Positions 18,391-28,121 of a DNA stretch of 61,283 nucleotides are shown one piece after another. Location of the stretch: contig RFYV01000012.1 of NCBI GenBank assembly GCA_009921265.1, positions 1 through 61,283 of the forward strand, given 5' to 3'. The notes under the pieces were generated by a model that was not told the origin of the DNA, searched no databases, and was given only the letters and a program-made list of their open reading frames with translations. The position numbers and the translations under genes are program-made. The DNA is from Betaproteobacteria bacterium (lineage in GTDB: Bacteria > Pseudomonadota > Gammaproteobacteria > Burkholderiales > Burkholderiaceae_C). Position 1 is the first letter of the stretch. Each line of letters opens with the position of its first letter.

Positions 18391-19377
18391 ATGAATTTAA
18401 AAACCCAACGACCATGGCGTGAGATATTTTCGCATCTGTCGCCCGCTTGGTTCGTCCCAATCATGGGTTGGTGCGGTTTGAGTTTAATATGGCTTCAAGC
18501 GCCGCCTTTGGGTGGACTCAATCAACTTTTATTTCAAAGTTTTGCCTTGTTTGCTTGGGGCTTGACTCTGATTATTTACAGCGCTTATTTATTTCGGACG
18601 ATTCGATTTTTTGATCGAGTTGTGAATGATTTAAAGCACCCTGGCATCCAAGCGATGTTTGGTGCTTTTCCTATTTCTTTGCTTTTGATCGCCGCGACTT
18701 GTTGGAATTGGTTTCATGTTGCATATTCATGGATTGTTTTTATTTGGATCGCAGGTGCACTATTGGAATTAGCCGCGACGGTATGGCTTGTTTTTTTGTG
18801 GTCAAAGATTAAAACATCTCAAGGACTGCAAACCTTCTCGCCATTGATATTTATTCCTGTTGCAGGCCATGTGATTGTTCCCTTGGCAGGAATGCCACTG
18901 GGCTTTGAGTTATGGTCGATGATTCAATTTGCACTCGGTTTGTTTTTGTGGCCTATCGGTCTGGTGTTGATTGCTTGGCGCATCAAAAAAATTGGGGCTT
19001 GGCCTGAAGTGATGTCACCCACTTGGTTTATTTTGGTTGCACCGCCATCCATGATGGGCATTTATTTTTTCAATTGGCAATCGCCGATTTTTGTTTATTT
19101 GACATTTGGACTGATTGCTTTACTCAGTTTGTGTTGGGCGATTTTTCAACTGCCACGTATTGTTCAATTGCCTTTTGATATGCCGCATTGGGCGATGAGT
19201 TTTCCATTAACGGCGTTTACGAGTTTGGCTTTGCTGATCAATCGAGATGCAAATTTATCTTGGCTACATTTTACGGCCATTGCGCTTTTGATCACAAGCA
19301 CCATAGTCATCATTGGACTGACGCTTTTCACATTTTGGGGGCTTTATCTGGGCCGGTTATTGGCGCACCGAACTTGA
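18391..19377 (+). CDS. SLAC1/TehA-type anion channel family membrane protein
   Basis: 328 aa from the ATG MNLKTQRPWREIF; an earlier in-frame ATG at 18349 is less likely. About ten hydrophobic helices. Family signs: SPAWFVPIMGWCGLSL in the first helix and HPGIQAMFGAFPISLLLIA in the loop/third helix, the His-Pro plus Phe pattern typical of the voltage-dependent anion channel/tellurite-resistance family. Probable inner-membrane anion channel; the ion is unknown. Reads toward glcB with a 54-nt gap. Confidence 0.78.
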   Translation: MNLKTQRPWREIFSHLSPAWFVPIMGWCGLSLIWLQAPPLGGLNQLLFQSFALFAWGLTLIIYSAYLFRTIRFFDRVVNDLKHPGIQAMFGAFPISLLLIAATCWNWFHVAYSWIVFIWIAGALLELAATVWLVFLWSKIKTSQGLQTFSPLIFIPVAGHVIVPLAGMPLGFELWSMIQFALGLFLWPIGLVLIAWRIKKIGAWPEVMSPTWFILVAPPSMMGIYFFNWQSPIFVYLTFGLIALLSLCWAIFQLPRIVQLPFDMPHWAMSFPLTAFTSLALLINRDANLSWLHFTAIALLITSTIVIIGLTLFTFWGLYLGRLLAHRT

Positions 19378-19431
19378 ATTTAAACTATAACCTTTTCGAT
19401 CAACCTTTATTTTTAACCTAAGAGAATTTTC

Positions 19432-21660
19432 ATGACCGATCGCGTATCTATTCATCACCTCCAAGTTGCAACGTCTTTGTATCAATTCATAGAAACGCAA
19501 GTACTGCCTGCCACAGGTTTGGTTCATGATGCATTTTGGCGAGATTTTGATGCTTTGGTGACTGATTTGGCCCCACAAAATCTGCTGCTGTTGGCACAAC
19601 GCGAACGTTTGCAGACTGCGATGGACGATTGGCATCGCGCCAACCCAGGCCCCATCAAAAATGCTAAGGCCATGAAGGAATACCGCAGATTTTTAAGTCA
19701 AATTGGATATTTGGTGAACGAGCCGCGCACAGCCACCATCACCACAAAAAATGTAGACGCTGAGTTAGCAAGCCTCGCAGGCCCTCAATTGGTGGTACCC
19801 ATTTTGAATGCACGCTACGCTCTGAATGCGGCCAATGCAAGATGGGGCTCTTTGTACGACGCGCTCTATGGTACTGATGCCATTTCAGAAAGCAATGGTT
19901 GCGAAAATACAAATCAATACAACCCCAAGCGTGGCGCACGCGTTATTGAATATTGCAGATATGTACTCGATCGTTGCGCTCCACTCAAAAAAGGCTCGCA
20001 CATTGATAGCACGCATTACTCAATCAAAGCGGGTCAGTTAGTCGTCAAACTTAAAAACGGCAGCAGCACTGGTTTACTCAACGGCAAACAATGCGTGGGC
20101 TTTCAAGGTGAGGCCAGTGCGCCTTCATCTGTTTTATTTGTTCACAACGGCTTGCATCTCGATTTACAAATCAACAAATCGCACGACATTGGCAAAACAG
20201 ATCCTGCAGGTGTGTGTGATTTAGTTGCAGAATCTGCACTATCAACTATTTTGGATTTGGAAGATTCGGTGGCTGTTGTGGACGCAGAAGATAAAGTCCT
20301 CGCTTATTCTAATTGGTTGGGTATCTTGCAAGGCACACTCACCGAAGTCGTTCAAAAAGGCACGAATAGTTTTACGCGCACTCTCAACGCTGACCGTGTA
20401 TACACCAAAATTTCTGGCAAAGGAGCAGTGTCACTTCATGGTCGCTCTTTGTTGTTTGTGCGCAATGTCGGTCACCTCATGACCAATCCAGCAATTTTGT
20501 ACAGCGACTCGGATGGGCGTCATTACGAAATTCCTGAAGGGATTTTGGATGCGGTTATCACTACGGCCATTGCCATGGTTGATTTACAAAAGAAAAAGGA
20601 TGCGCCAATTCGCAACAGCAGAACAGGCAGTGTTTATATTGTCAAACCTAAAATGCATGGCCAGCAAGAAGTTGCATTTGCGGATACGCTGTTTGCGCGT
20701 GTAGAAAAAATGTTGGGCCTCGCGCCATCAACGGTCAAACTCGGCATCATGGACGAGGAAAGAAGAACCAGCGTCAACCTCAAAGCATGCATCATGGCTG
20801 CCAAGTCGCGCGTTGCATTCATCAACACGGGGTTTTTAGATCGCACAGGAGACGAGATGCATACCTGCATGCAAGGTGGGGCTGTACTTCGTAAAGGCGA
20901 TATGAAATCAAGCGCATGGTTGCAAGCCTATGAAAAAAATAATGTGCTGATTGGCTTGCAATGCGGCTTGCGTGGTCGTGCGCAAATTGGCAAAGGCATG
21001 TGGGCTATGCCCGATTTAATGGCCGACATGCTTAAACAAAAGTTGGTCCATCCCATGGCAGGTGCAAACACGGCTTGGGTGCCCAGCCCAACCGCAGCCA
21101 CCTTGCACGCCATGCATTACCACCAAGTGAATGTAGGTGATTTACAAAAAAAGATGGAAAAAGATTTTGCAAAGCAAGCTTCAAAAGCATTGCGCGAAGA
21201 CATCTTGAATCATTTGCTCTCGTTTCCTATCGCAGAGCAAACCACTTGGTCAGCACAAGATATTCAAAACGAACTTGATAACAACGCACAAGGCATATTG
21301 GGTTATGTCGTGCGTTGGATTGATCAAGGCGTGGGTTGCTCGAAGGTGCCCGACATTCATGGTGTTGGTTTGATGGAAGACCGCGCAACACTGCGCATCA
21401 GCAGTCAACACATCGCCAATTGGATGGAACATGGTATTTGCTCGGCTGATCAAGTGAAACAAACCATGCGGCGTATGTCCGCTGTGGTCGATTCACAAAA
21501 TGCATCAGACCCGATTTACCAAAAAATGGCGGGGCGCTTCGATCAAAGCGCCGCATACCAAGCCGCATGCGATTTGGTATTCAAAGGCAATGAACAACCT
21601 AGTGGTTATACCGAGCCTTTGCTTCATGCTTGGCGACTGAAAGTAAAAGCGGCGCATTAA
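19432..21660 (+). CDS. glcB: Malate synthase G
   Basis: Condenses glyoxylate with acetyl-CoA to malate in the glyoxylate/glycolate route. 742 aa, the G isoform (the A form is about 530 aa). Seen: the [19 protein letters not shown] region, [27 protein letters not shown], the catalytic-base neighbourhood [16 protein letters not shown], and [19 protein letters not shown]-type ribosome-binding site precedes the ATG. No isocitrate lyase is in the window, so growth on glycolate or glyoxylate sources is as likely as acetate. Confidence 0.97.
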   Translation: MTDRVSIHHLQVATSLYQFIETQVLPATGLVHDAFWRDFDALVTDLAPQNLLLLAQRERLQTAMDDWHRANPGPIKNAKAMKEYRRFLSQIGYLVNEPRTATITTKNVDAELASLAGPQLVVPILNARYALNAANARWGSLYDALYGTDAISESNGCENTNQYNPKRGARVIEYCRYVLDRCAPLKKGSHIDSTHYSIKAGQLVVKLKNGSSTGLLNGKQCVGFQGEASAPSSVLFVHNGLHLDLQINKSHDIGKTDPAGVCDLVAESALSTILDLEDSVAVVDAEDKVLAYSNWLGILQGTLTEVVQKGTNSFTRTLNADRVYTKISGKGAVSLHGRSLLFVRNVGHLMTNPAILYSDSDGRHYEIPEGILDAVITTAIAMVDLQKKKDAPIRNSRTGSVYIVKPKMHGQQEVAFADTLFARVEKMLGLAPSTVKLGIMDEERRTSVNLKACIMAAKSRVAFINTGFLDRTGDEMHTCMQGGAVLRKGDMKSSAWLQAYEKNNVLIGLQCGLRGRAQIGKGMWAMPDLMADMLKQKLVHPMAGANTAWVPSPTAATLHAMHYHQVNVGDLQKKMEKDFAKQASKALREDILNHLLSFPIAEQTTWSAQDIQNELDNNAQGILGYVVRWIDQGVGCSKVPDIHGVGLMEDRATLRISSQHIANWMEHGICSADQVKQTMRRMSAVVDSQNASDPIYQKMAGRFDQSAAYQAACDLVFKGNEQPSGYTEPLLHAWRLKVKAAH

Positions 21661-21786
21661 AATTGTCTGCCAAAAGTAAGTTACTTACCTCAGATTCAGA
21701 TAATACGTTCCAATCTGAACAAAATGTTTTGCCATTTCAACTTCTATTTTTTCCTTATCTTTAGATTTCAATAACGATTCTTATTA

Positions 21787-22143
21787 TTAATTTCTAGTTC
21801 CAAAGCTTTTTTTGGAAAACATATTTTCCAATTGAGGATATTTAGATCCGCCAGCCTTGATGGTTTGTGTTTGTTTTTGAGCCTTGAGAGTATTTGCTCC
21901 ATGCTGACCCAATTGGTCGACGGCTACATGCTCGGCCTTATTAAGTGCAATCTGTAAATTTAAATATATATCTTCAATTTTAATTGAAGCATCTGTAATT
22001 TCTGGGCTTCCGCCTCTTTCGATGTTGGCTTCAAGATGCTTACCCAATGTAATAGTGAACTCAGGCATGGTGAAACCACTTGCAAAGGAAACAATTTTTT
22101 GTTTTTCTGCCTTTAAAATCTTGATAAATTTCAGGTTTTCCAA
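21787..22143 (-). CDS. Hypothetical protein, unrecognised
   Basis: 118 codons from a TTG; an internal ATG at 22068 (MPEFTITLGKHLEANIERGG) gives 93 aa. The protein is rich in Lys, Glu and Ala, has no Cys or Trp, no signal peptide and no membrane segment, and ends KKSFGTRN. No ribosome-binding site is obvious at either start. It lies in an AT-rich island among broken frames, so it may be a remnant. I do not recognise it. Confidence 0.35.
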   Translation of the reverse strand: MENLKFIKILKAEKQKIVSFASGFTMPEFTITLGKHLEANIERGGSPEITDASIKIEDIYLNLQIALNKAEHVAVDQLGQHGANTLKAQKQTQTIKAGGSKYPQLENMFSKKSFGTRN

Positions 22144-22182
22144 GCTTACTTGGGAGGTGTATAGCTTGCATATCTAACGTCC

Positions 22183-22416
22183 TCAAAGTACATTCAATAT
22201 CATTCTGGTGTCTTTATATACAACTTCAATCAAGTCATCCTATTCATCTTTTAAATTTGGAGGGACGGATGATTCTTTTAATTTATTCAATAGAGTAAGT
22301 TTGCGAACGTCATTGAGCCGTTTATTTTTTCGATTCACGAGATCATCGCGCCCTTCACAACATAAATCTCCATCCAACACATCCATCGCTTTTAAACGCA
22401 CAAGTAGTTCTCAATA
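22183..22416 (-). pseudogene. Broken small ORF, unrecognised
   Basis: The frame starting near 22416 (TTG) reads a Cys/Asp/Lys-rich segment including LDGDLCCEGRDDLVNRKN, stops at TAG (22240-22242), then continues in the same frame for 18 codons with a plausible composition (DDLIEVVYKDTRMILNVL) to a TGA at 22183. This pattern suggests a coding sequence interrupted by a nonsense change. It could also be a real 58-aa gene. No family recognised. Confidence 0.3.
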
Positions 22417-22466
22417 TGTCATCAGATTATTTAGATTGACTGCAGGTGCTTTTGTATGATAAGTGT

Positions 22467-22622
22467 TCAGTATTTACCCAAAAAATGACGTGGTTTTTGT
22501 TTCTTCTTGATTTTTTTAACTTCTTCGTTCACGCAGTCTCGGGGGTCAAGCGTAATTATTTGAGTACCTTCATTAACAATCTGACCGTATTTTGATGTTC
22601 CTTACGTACCAGTTTCTTCCAT
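22467..22622 (-). pseudogene. Small ORF interrupted by a stop codon, unrecognised
   Basis: Reads ATG GAA GAA ACT GGT ACG, then TAA, then 44 codons in the same frame with protein-like composition (YGQIVNEGTQIITLDPRD ... KKKQKPRHFLGKY) to TGA. Apart from the TAA it looks like a short basic protein of about 50 residues. An overlapping +1 frame is also open for about 26 codons, so the assignment is uncertain. Confidence 0.3.
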
Positions 22623-22687
22623 TTCTGTTCTTTTATTAAGATAAAGGTAGTGAGAGAAAATTAAATAAAGTTCGTTTTATTTTTTTA

Positions 22688-23911
22688 TTAAGAGATTCGA
22701 TGTCGCAACAATTGCGCGATGTGTCGACCGCTTTGATTAACGATCGTCCACCATTTGGAAAATGATGGTTGCAAAATTTCTTGATGCGGCCAAAGTTTGG
22801 GTGGGTTGTACAACTGCCAATTCACATTTTTCCAATTGACGACACGCGGATGAATCCAAGCTTGAACCACTTTGGTGCTGGTCAATGCCGCGCTCAATTG
22901 CTCGGCCGATACAAAAAAAAGATGCGGAGTTATGGCTTGCATGCGTTGTGAGACAAAATGCCACCGCATATCGCTCCAAGGATGTTGCGCATGAAACTCT
23001 AGACATGACACAGCTAGCTTGATGGTGTCGCAAGGGGTATCGGGCGGCAACTCTCCCAAACTCCACGGATGAATCAAAACCACTTTTTGATCGCCAACCA
23101 ATTGTTCCAATTCTGAAATATCATTTTTAAATATGCCTTGTGGTGGTTCGCTGGTGAGCGGTGGAATTTCTACGTGCGGCATTTTGGGCGGCTTTTGCGT
23201 AAACATGGCACGACTCGTTGCGATCATCTCGATCATGTCCATGTCTTGATCAATCACGGTATTGGGGCTTAGCCAAGACAGCGGTGCAAATTTTGAAATC
23301 ATTTCTGCGTTGTATAAATATGGCTTTGAACTTCCCGTACCGGCCACCCACTGCCAACTCAAATGATTGCTAGCAATATCGCCATCCAACAAAAAACCAT
23401 ACAACCAATTGGCACCTGCAAGCCAATGAATCTTGCGAATATGGATTAAATAACTGGCCAACCACAAACGTGCATGATTGTGCAAGTAACCAGTCATATA
23501 CACCATGCGTATCGATTGATCAATAACGGGCACACCCGTCATACCTTTTTTAATATCCTCTGGAATTTCTGTTTCGTAGGCATCATCGGGTAATGGGCCT
23601 GGATGCAAATTTTTGTAGATGTCGTCACCCAAATGTGAATGGACATGCTGAAAGTATTCGCGCCATCCCAATTCGTATATAAATTTATTTTGAACACCTA
23701 AGCGATGGCGCTTGTATAAACTGTCTGCTACTTGAGGAATGCTTAAAAATCCATGCGTAATATATGGCGACAAACGAGAGACCGCGCCTTCAAGGTGACT
23801 GCGTGTTTGCGCATACTGGAAGGGGTGAACCAAAGATAAACGGTTTAAAGCCTCTTCGATATTCGAGGGAAACCATTCTTCAGCGATTGACGTATTTTGT
23901 GACAACTGCAA
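22688..23911 (-). CDS. Photolyase/cryptochrome-family FAD-binding protein with unusual architecture
   Basis: 407 aa. Residues about 38-225 match the photolyase FAD-binding domain: RLSPYITHGFLS (47-58), ELGWREYFQHV (80-90), TGVPVIDQSIR (125-135), GYLHNHARLWLASYL and DGDIASNHLSWQWVAG (176-190), with tryptophans where the electron-transfer chain lies. The alpha/beta antenna domain that normally precedes this is absent; only about 37 residues come first. Instead about 130 residues follow (from KVVLIHPWSLGELP) with an alternating strand/helix look and no family I can name. TTG start. Light-dependent repair is possible but unproven. Confidence 0.75.
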   Translation of the reverse strand: MQLSQNTSIAEEWFPSNIEEALNRLSLVHPFQYAQTRSHLEGAVSRLSPYITHGFLSIPQVADSLYKRHRLGVQNKFIYELGWREYFQHVHSHLGDDIYKNLHPGPLPDDAYETEIPEDIKKGMTGVPVIDQSIRMVYMTGYLHNHARLWLASYLIHIRKIHWLAGANWLYGFLLDGDIASNHLSWQWVAGTGSSKPYLYNAEMISKFAPLSWLSPNTVIDQDMDMIEMIATSRAMFTQKPPKMPHVEIPPLTSEPPQGIFKNDISELEQLVGDQKVVLIHPWSLGELPPDTPCDTIKLAVSCLEFHAQHPWSDMRWHFVSQRMQAITPHLFFVSAEQLSAALTSTKVVQAWIHPRVVNWKNVNWQLYNPPKLWPHQEILQPSFSKWWTIVNQSGRHIAQLLRHRIS

Positions 23912-23929
23912 CGCCTTTTTGTTATTAAA

Positions 23930-24880
23930 TCACGTTTGTAACGATTGTTCCAATGCGTCCATAAACATAGCGGCAACGTCAAAACCTGTTTGATCCATGA
24001 TTTCTCGAAAACAAGTCGGGCTGGTTACATTGACTTCGGTTAAAAACTGTCCAATCACATCCAAGCCAACCAACAATAATCCTCGACTCATTAGCAAGGG
24101 GCCGAGTTCTTTGGCAATGGTTTGATCGCGCACACTTAATGGCTTTGCAACACCTTTGCCGCCCGCCGCCAAATTGCCACGCACTTCACCACCTTGAGGA
24201 ATTCTGGCCAAACAGTAAGGCACTGCTTGCCCGCCGATGACCAATACACGTTTGTCGCCTTGTTCGATATCAGGAATGAATCTTTGGACCATGATAGTTT
24301 GTGCACCATCGCGATTGAGTGTTTCGATCACAGAACCCAGGTTGAGGCCATCGGCTTTAACGCGAAAAATTCCCATGCCACCCATGCCATCGAGCGGTTT
24401 CAAAATAATATCTTGATGTTGCGCATGAAAATCACACACGTCTTGCGCACGTCTAGTCACCAACGTGGGGCTGATCCATTTTGAAAACTCCATGATGGCG
24501 AGTTTCTCGGGGTGATTGCGCAAAGCGCGTGGGTTATTGAACACGTGTGCACCTTCGGTCTGTGCTCGCTCTAACAAATGCGTTGCATAAAAATATTCAC
24601 TGTCAAAGGGCGGATCTTTTCTCATCACCACCGCTTGCAAATCAGCCAAGTTTTTTTGCTCTGTTTTGATCAAGTCATACCAAGGGTCGGAGTTTCCATT
24701 GAGATGGATTTGTTGCATGAGTGAGTTGACTCTTCGTGAACTCTCCCAACTGATATCGGCAGGCTCACACGCCCATATTTGATAGCCGCGTTTTTGAGCT
24801 TCGCGCATCATCACAAAGGTGGTGTCTTTGTAAATTTTAAAAGTGGACAAGGGGTCCACAATAAACAGAATGGATTTCAT
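23930..24880 (-). CDS. gshB: Glutathione synthetase (prokaryotic ATP-grasp)
   Basis: Adds glycine to gamma-glutamylcysteine to make glutathione. 316 aa from [11 protein letters not shown]; the ATG shares one base with the kup stop (TGATG). Seen: VVMRKDPPFDSEYFYATHLLE, the ATP-grasp core ILKPLDGMGGMGIFRV, VQRFIPDIEQGDKRVLVIGG, RGNLAAGGKG, and FLTEVNVTSPTCFREI, all diagnostic of GshB. It is separated from gshA by a potassium transporter gene. The photolyase-like gene follows 18 nt later. Confidence 0.96.
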   Translation of the reverse strand: MKSILFIVDPLSTFKIYKDTTFVMMREAQKRGYQIWACEPADISWESSRRVNSLMQQIHLNGNSDPWYDLIKTEQKNLADLQAVVMRKDPPFDSEYFYATHLLERAQTEGAHVFNNPRALRNHPEKLAIMEFSKWISPTLVTRRAQDVCDFHAQHQDIILKPLDGMGGMGIFRVKADGLNLGSVIETLNRDGAQTIMVQRFIPDIEQGDKRVLVIGGQAVPYCLARIPQGGEVRGNLAAGGKGVAKPLSVRDQTIAKELGPLLMSRGLLLVGLDVIGQFLTEVNVTSPTCFREIMDQTGFDVAAMFMDALEQSLQT

Positions 24881-26748
24881 CAAATTTCGATCTTGCTGCC
24901 CATCTCAACGACCGCATTACTGGGCAAGTTAAGAAAGTCTGCGGCAGCACTTGCATTGAGATGCATTTGTGCAAAAAGTTTTTCACGCCACTGCGCCATG
25001 CCGCCGCCCACGGTGGGAACGATGGAGTCTCGAGACAAGAAATAACTCGTGTTCATCGGGCACATATCACAACCACGTGCTTTTAATGCAGTTAGTGCAC
25101 TGGGCACATCGGGGTCGTTTTTGAATCCGTAGTTGATGGTGACGGCCCAACAGTCGTGGCCCAATGAATCAACTTCTAGTCGCTTCTCCAAACCAATCCA
25201 AGGTACTTCATGGCTTCGAACGGTGACAAACAAATTGGTTGCGTGTAATATTTTGTTGTGTTTGAGATTATGAAGCATGGCATTGGGTACGATACTACTT
25301 TCTGATGTGAGGAAAACGGCTGTGCCTTCAACGCGAGTAGGTGGGTCTAAAAAAATAGAATCCAAAAAATCTTTGAGCGGCATCGCGTCTTCGCGTTGCT
25401 TGCGATGCAACAACTCGCGACCATCGCGCCAAGTGAGCATGATGATGAGCACCACACCGCCGATCAGCAAGGGGAACCAACCGCCATCGGCAAGCTTGAG
25501 TAAGTTGGATGCCCAAAACGCAAAGTCAAACACAAAAAATACCGATGTACTTAATATGCAAAGCCATAATGGATATTTCCAACTGTAGCGAATGACATAA
25601 AAAGTCAAAATTGTGGTGATGAGCATATCGGTACACACGGCAATGCCGTAAGCAGCCGCCAAGTTGCTCGATGATTTAAATAAAACAACGGCCAAGACAA
25701 TCGTTGCAAACAAACCCCAATTCACCAATGGAATATAAATTTGTCCTGTGTCTCGCACGCTGGTGTGATGGATTTGTAAGCGCGGCAAAAAGCCCAACTG
25801 AATGACTTGTTTGGTGACGCTGAACGCACCAGAAATTAACGCCTGCGATGCAATCACTGTAGCTGCAGTGGCCAATACAACTAATGGGATAAGCGCCCAA
25901 TCAGGGGCCATCATGAAAAATGGATTTTTTACTGCCTCGGGATTACTTAATAACAAAGCGCCTTGTCCGAAATAATTGAGCGTAAGCGCGGGCATCACAA
26001 TTGAAAACCATGCGAGACGAATCGGTTTTTTACCGAAATGCCCCATGTCGGCATACAAAGCTTCACCGCCGGTTACGCACAACACCACGGCGCCTAAAAT
26101 AATAAAGGTGGTGCCAGGGTCGTTCCATATGAATCGAATCGCATAGTGCGGACTAATCGCCCACAAAATTGCTGGCTCTGTAGCGATATGGTAGATACCC
26201 AATACAGAAATTGTCGCAAACCAAACCAAGGTGATAGGACCGAAAAATTTGCCAATACCACCCGTTCCTCTTTTTTGTACCAAGAATAGACAAAACAAAA
26301 TCACTAAAGTCAGTGGCACCACATACTTCACGAATTTTGGAGATATCACCTCGAGGCCTTCAACAGCCGATAAAACAGAAATGGCGGGTGTGATCACGCC
26401 ATCGCCATAAAAAAGGCAAGTGCCGAAAATTCCGACCACCAACAAAACACTTCGAAGCTTGGGCTTGTCTTTGACGGAGGATGAAGCCAACGCAAGCATC
26501 GCTACCAATCCACCTTCGCCGTTGTTGTCGGCCCTCAATACCAAGGTGACGTATTTAATGGAAACAATAACAGTAAGCGTCCAGAAAAAGATGGACAAGA
26601 TGCCATAAATATTGTCGAGCGTGAATTCGACATGCCCTGATCCAAAAACTTCCTTGACTGCATAAAGAACAGAAGTACCGATGTCACCATAGACAACACC
26701 GATTGCGCCAAGTGTGAGTCCTGCTAAAGACGATTTGGATTGTGACAT
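24880..26748 (-). CDS. kup: KUP-family potassium uptake protein
   Basis: 622 aa: about twelve transmembrane helices, then a soluble C-terminal domain. N-terminal [20 protein letters not shown] is the KUP signature; [40 protein letters not shown] and [19 protein letters not shown] are further conserved segments. Probably K+/H+ symport across the inner membrane. It lies between gshA and gshB with 27 nt to gshA and a one-base overlap to gshB, so the three genes should be co-transcribed. Confidence 0.96.
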   Translation of the reverse strand: MSQSKSSLAGLTLGAIGVVYGDIGTSVLYAVKEVFGSGHVEFTLDNIYGILSIFFWTLTVIVSIKYVTLVLRADNNGEGGLVAMLALASSSVKDKPKLRSVLLVVGIFGTCLFYGDGVITPAISVLSAVEGLEVISPKFVKYVVPLTLVILFCLFLVQKRGTGGIGKFFGPITLVWFATISVLGIYHIATEPAILWAISPHYAIRFIWNDPGTTFIILGAVVLCVTGGEALYADMGHFGKKPIRLAWFSIVMPALTLNYFGQGALLLSNPEAVKNPFFMMAPDWALIPLVVLATAATVIASQALISGAFSVTKQVIQLGFLPRLQIHHTSVRDTGQIYIPLVNWGLFATIVLAVVLFKSSSNLAAAYGIAVCTDMLITTILTFYVIRYSWKYPLWLCILSTSVFFVFDFAFWASNLLKLADGGWFPLLIGGVVLIIMLTWRDGRELLHRKQREDAMPLKDFLDSIFLDPPTRVEGTAVFLTSESSIVPNAMLHNLKHNKILHATNLFVTVRSHEVPWIGLEKRLEVDSLGHDCWAVTINYGFKNDPDVPSALTALKARGCDMCPMNTSYFLSRDSIVPTVGGGMAQWREKLFAQMHLNASAAADFLNLPSNAVVEMGSKIEI

Positions 26749-26775
26749 TTTTAAAAAAATCCTTTGGCTGATCGA

Positions 26776-28071
26776 TTAATCATAAATTTCTGCGTCGGGG
26801 TCAGTGGCCTCTAACTCATACGATGCGGAAAGCATCGCGAGTCGACCAATCACTCCATACATATAAAAACGGTTGGGCGCGCTCGCACCTGCTTTGGCAC
26901 CCGGCTGTGGCGTATGAGCGCTTTGCTCAAACGCCAAGGGCACAAAGCTTGCTCCCGGCGCATTGAGATTCTCGTCAATGCCGCGCTCTGCATGGATGCG
27001 GTAAAAACCACCCACGACATAGCGATCCATCATATAAACAACGGGCTCTGCAACGGCATCGTTCATACGCTCGTACGTAAGAACACCTTCTTGAATAATC
27101 ACGTCGTTGACGGTTTGTCCGTCTTTGATCACGCTCATCTTGTTGCGAGTTTTGCGATTCATTGCATCCAACTCTTTAACGTCGCGAACCGTCATGATGC
27201 CCATGCCATAAGTGCCGTTATCGGCCTTCACTACAACAAACGGTTTTTCTTGAATACCATACTCTTTGTATTTGCGTTTGATTTTGGTGAGCAACGTGTC
27301 CACGTGCGAGGTGAGACATTCCATGCCTGTACCTTGCGCAAAATCAACTTCGCCGCATTGTGCAAACATCGGGTTAATAAGCCATGGATCGATACCTAGC
27401 AACCTACCAAACCGTTTGCTCACCTCTTCGTAGCTTGCAAAGTGATTGCTTTTTCGTCTCACGCTCCATCCAGCGTGCAAGGGCGGCAATAAATATTGTT
27501 CGTGAATATCTTCCAAAATTCCTGGAACACCTGCGCTCAAATCATTGTTGAGTAAAATCGTGCAAGGATCAAAATCTTTGAGGCCCAATCGCATTTTTGA
27601 ACGGATCACAGGCTCGAGAGTGATGTTTTCACCAGACGGCAATTCAATCACGGTGGTTTTTTTGATTTCGGGATTGATCGAGCCAATGCGAACATTGAGT
27701 CCAGCCATATGAAAAATACGCTGAAGCTGCGCAACGTTACTCAGATAAAAAGTATTCCGCGTGTGGTTTTCTGGAATTACCAATAAGTTGCGCGCCTCGG
27801 GACAAATTTTTTCAATCGCGGCCATTGCGGCTTGCACAGCCAATGGAAGCATTTCGGGCGTGAGGTTGTTCCAACCGCCTGGATACAAATTGGTGTCAAC
27901 TGGCGCGAGTTTGAATCCTGCGTTGCGAATATCAACAGAGCTGTAAAAAGGTGGAGTGTGCTCCATCCATTCAAGTCGAAACCAGCGCTCAATCGCAGGC
28001 ATTGAATCAATGACCCTCTGTTCGAGTTCATTGATGGGGCCAGTTAGGGCGGTGATGAGATGTGGGACCAT
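26776..28071 (-). CDS. gshA: Glutamate-cysteine ligase, proteobacterial type
   Basis: 431 aa. It belongs to the family first defined in Acidithiobacillus and betaproteobacteria, distinct from the E. coli GshA fold. Seen: SSVDIRNAGFKLAPVDTNLY, NLLVIPENHTRNTFYL, ILLNNDLSAGVPGIL, and the ATP-binding VVVKADNGTYGMGIMTV. It catalyses the first step of glutathione synthesis from glutamate and cysteine. It is the first of gshA-kup-gshB. Confidence 0.93.
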   Translation of the reverse strand: MVPHLITALTGPINELEQRVIDSMPAIERWFRLEWMEHTPPFYSSVDIRNAGFKLAPVDTNLYPGGWNNLTPEMLPLAVQAAMAAIEKICPEARNLLVIPENHTRNTFYLSNVAQLQRIFHMAGLNVRIGSINPEIKKTTVIELPSGENITLEPVIRSKMRLGLKDFDPCTILLNNDLSAGVPGILEDIHEQYLLPPLHAGWSVRRKSNHFASYEEVSKRFGRLLGIDPWLINPMFAQCGEVDFAQGTGMECLTSHVDTLLTKIKRKYKEYGIQEKPFVVVKADNGTYGMGIMTVRDVKELDAMNRKTRNKMSVIKDGQTVNDVIIQEGVLTYERMNDAVAEPVVYMMDRYVVGGFYRIHAERGIDENLNAPGASFVPLAFEQSAHTPQPGAKAGASAPNRFYMYGVIGRLAMLSASYELEATDPDAEIYD

Positions 28072-28121
28072 ATTTAACTTTTTTGAATATGTGAGATATA
28101 AAAGCGATTGCCATTAAAAAT

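Larger units (their letters stand above)
21661..22687. other. AT-rich island with small and broken ORFs
   Basis: About 1 kb between glcB and the photolyase-like gene, clearly richer in A/T than its neighbours. All coding-like reading is on the minus strand: a 118-codon ORF (21787-22143), a 58-codon ORF (22240-22416) whose frame continues past TAG to 22183, a 51-codon reading frame with an internal TAA (22467-22622), and a fragment ending at 21685 (K/E-rich, ending AKHFVQIGTYYLNLR). None belongs to a family I recognise. The stretch looks like a decaying acquired segment. Confidence 0.6.

Noticed and set aside
22208..22459. 83-codon plus-strand ORF in the AT-rich island
   Set aside because: Ser/Arg/Phe-rich, looks like the complement of the minus-strand Lys/Glu-rich frames; no start signal.
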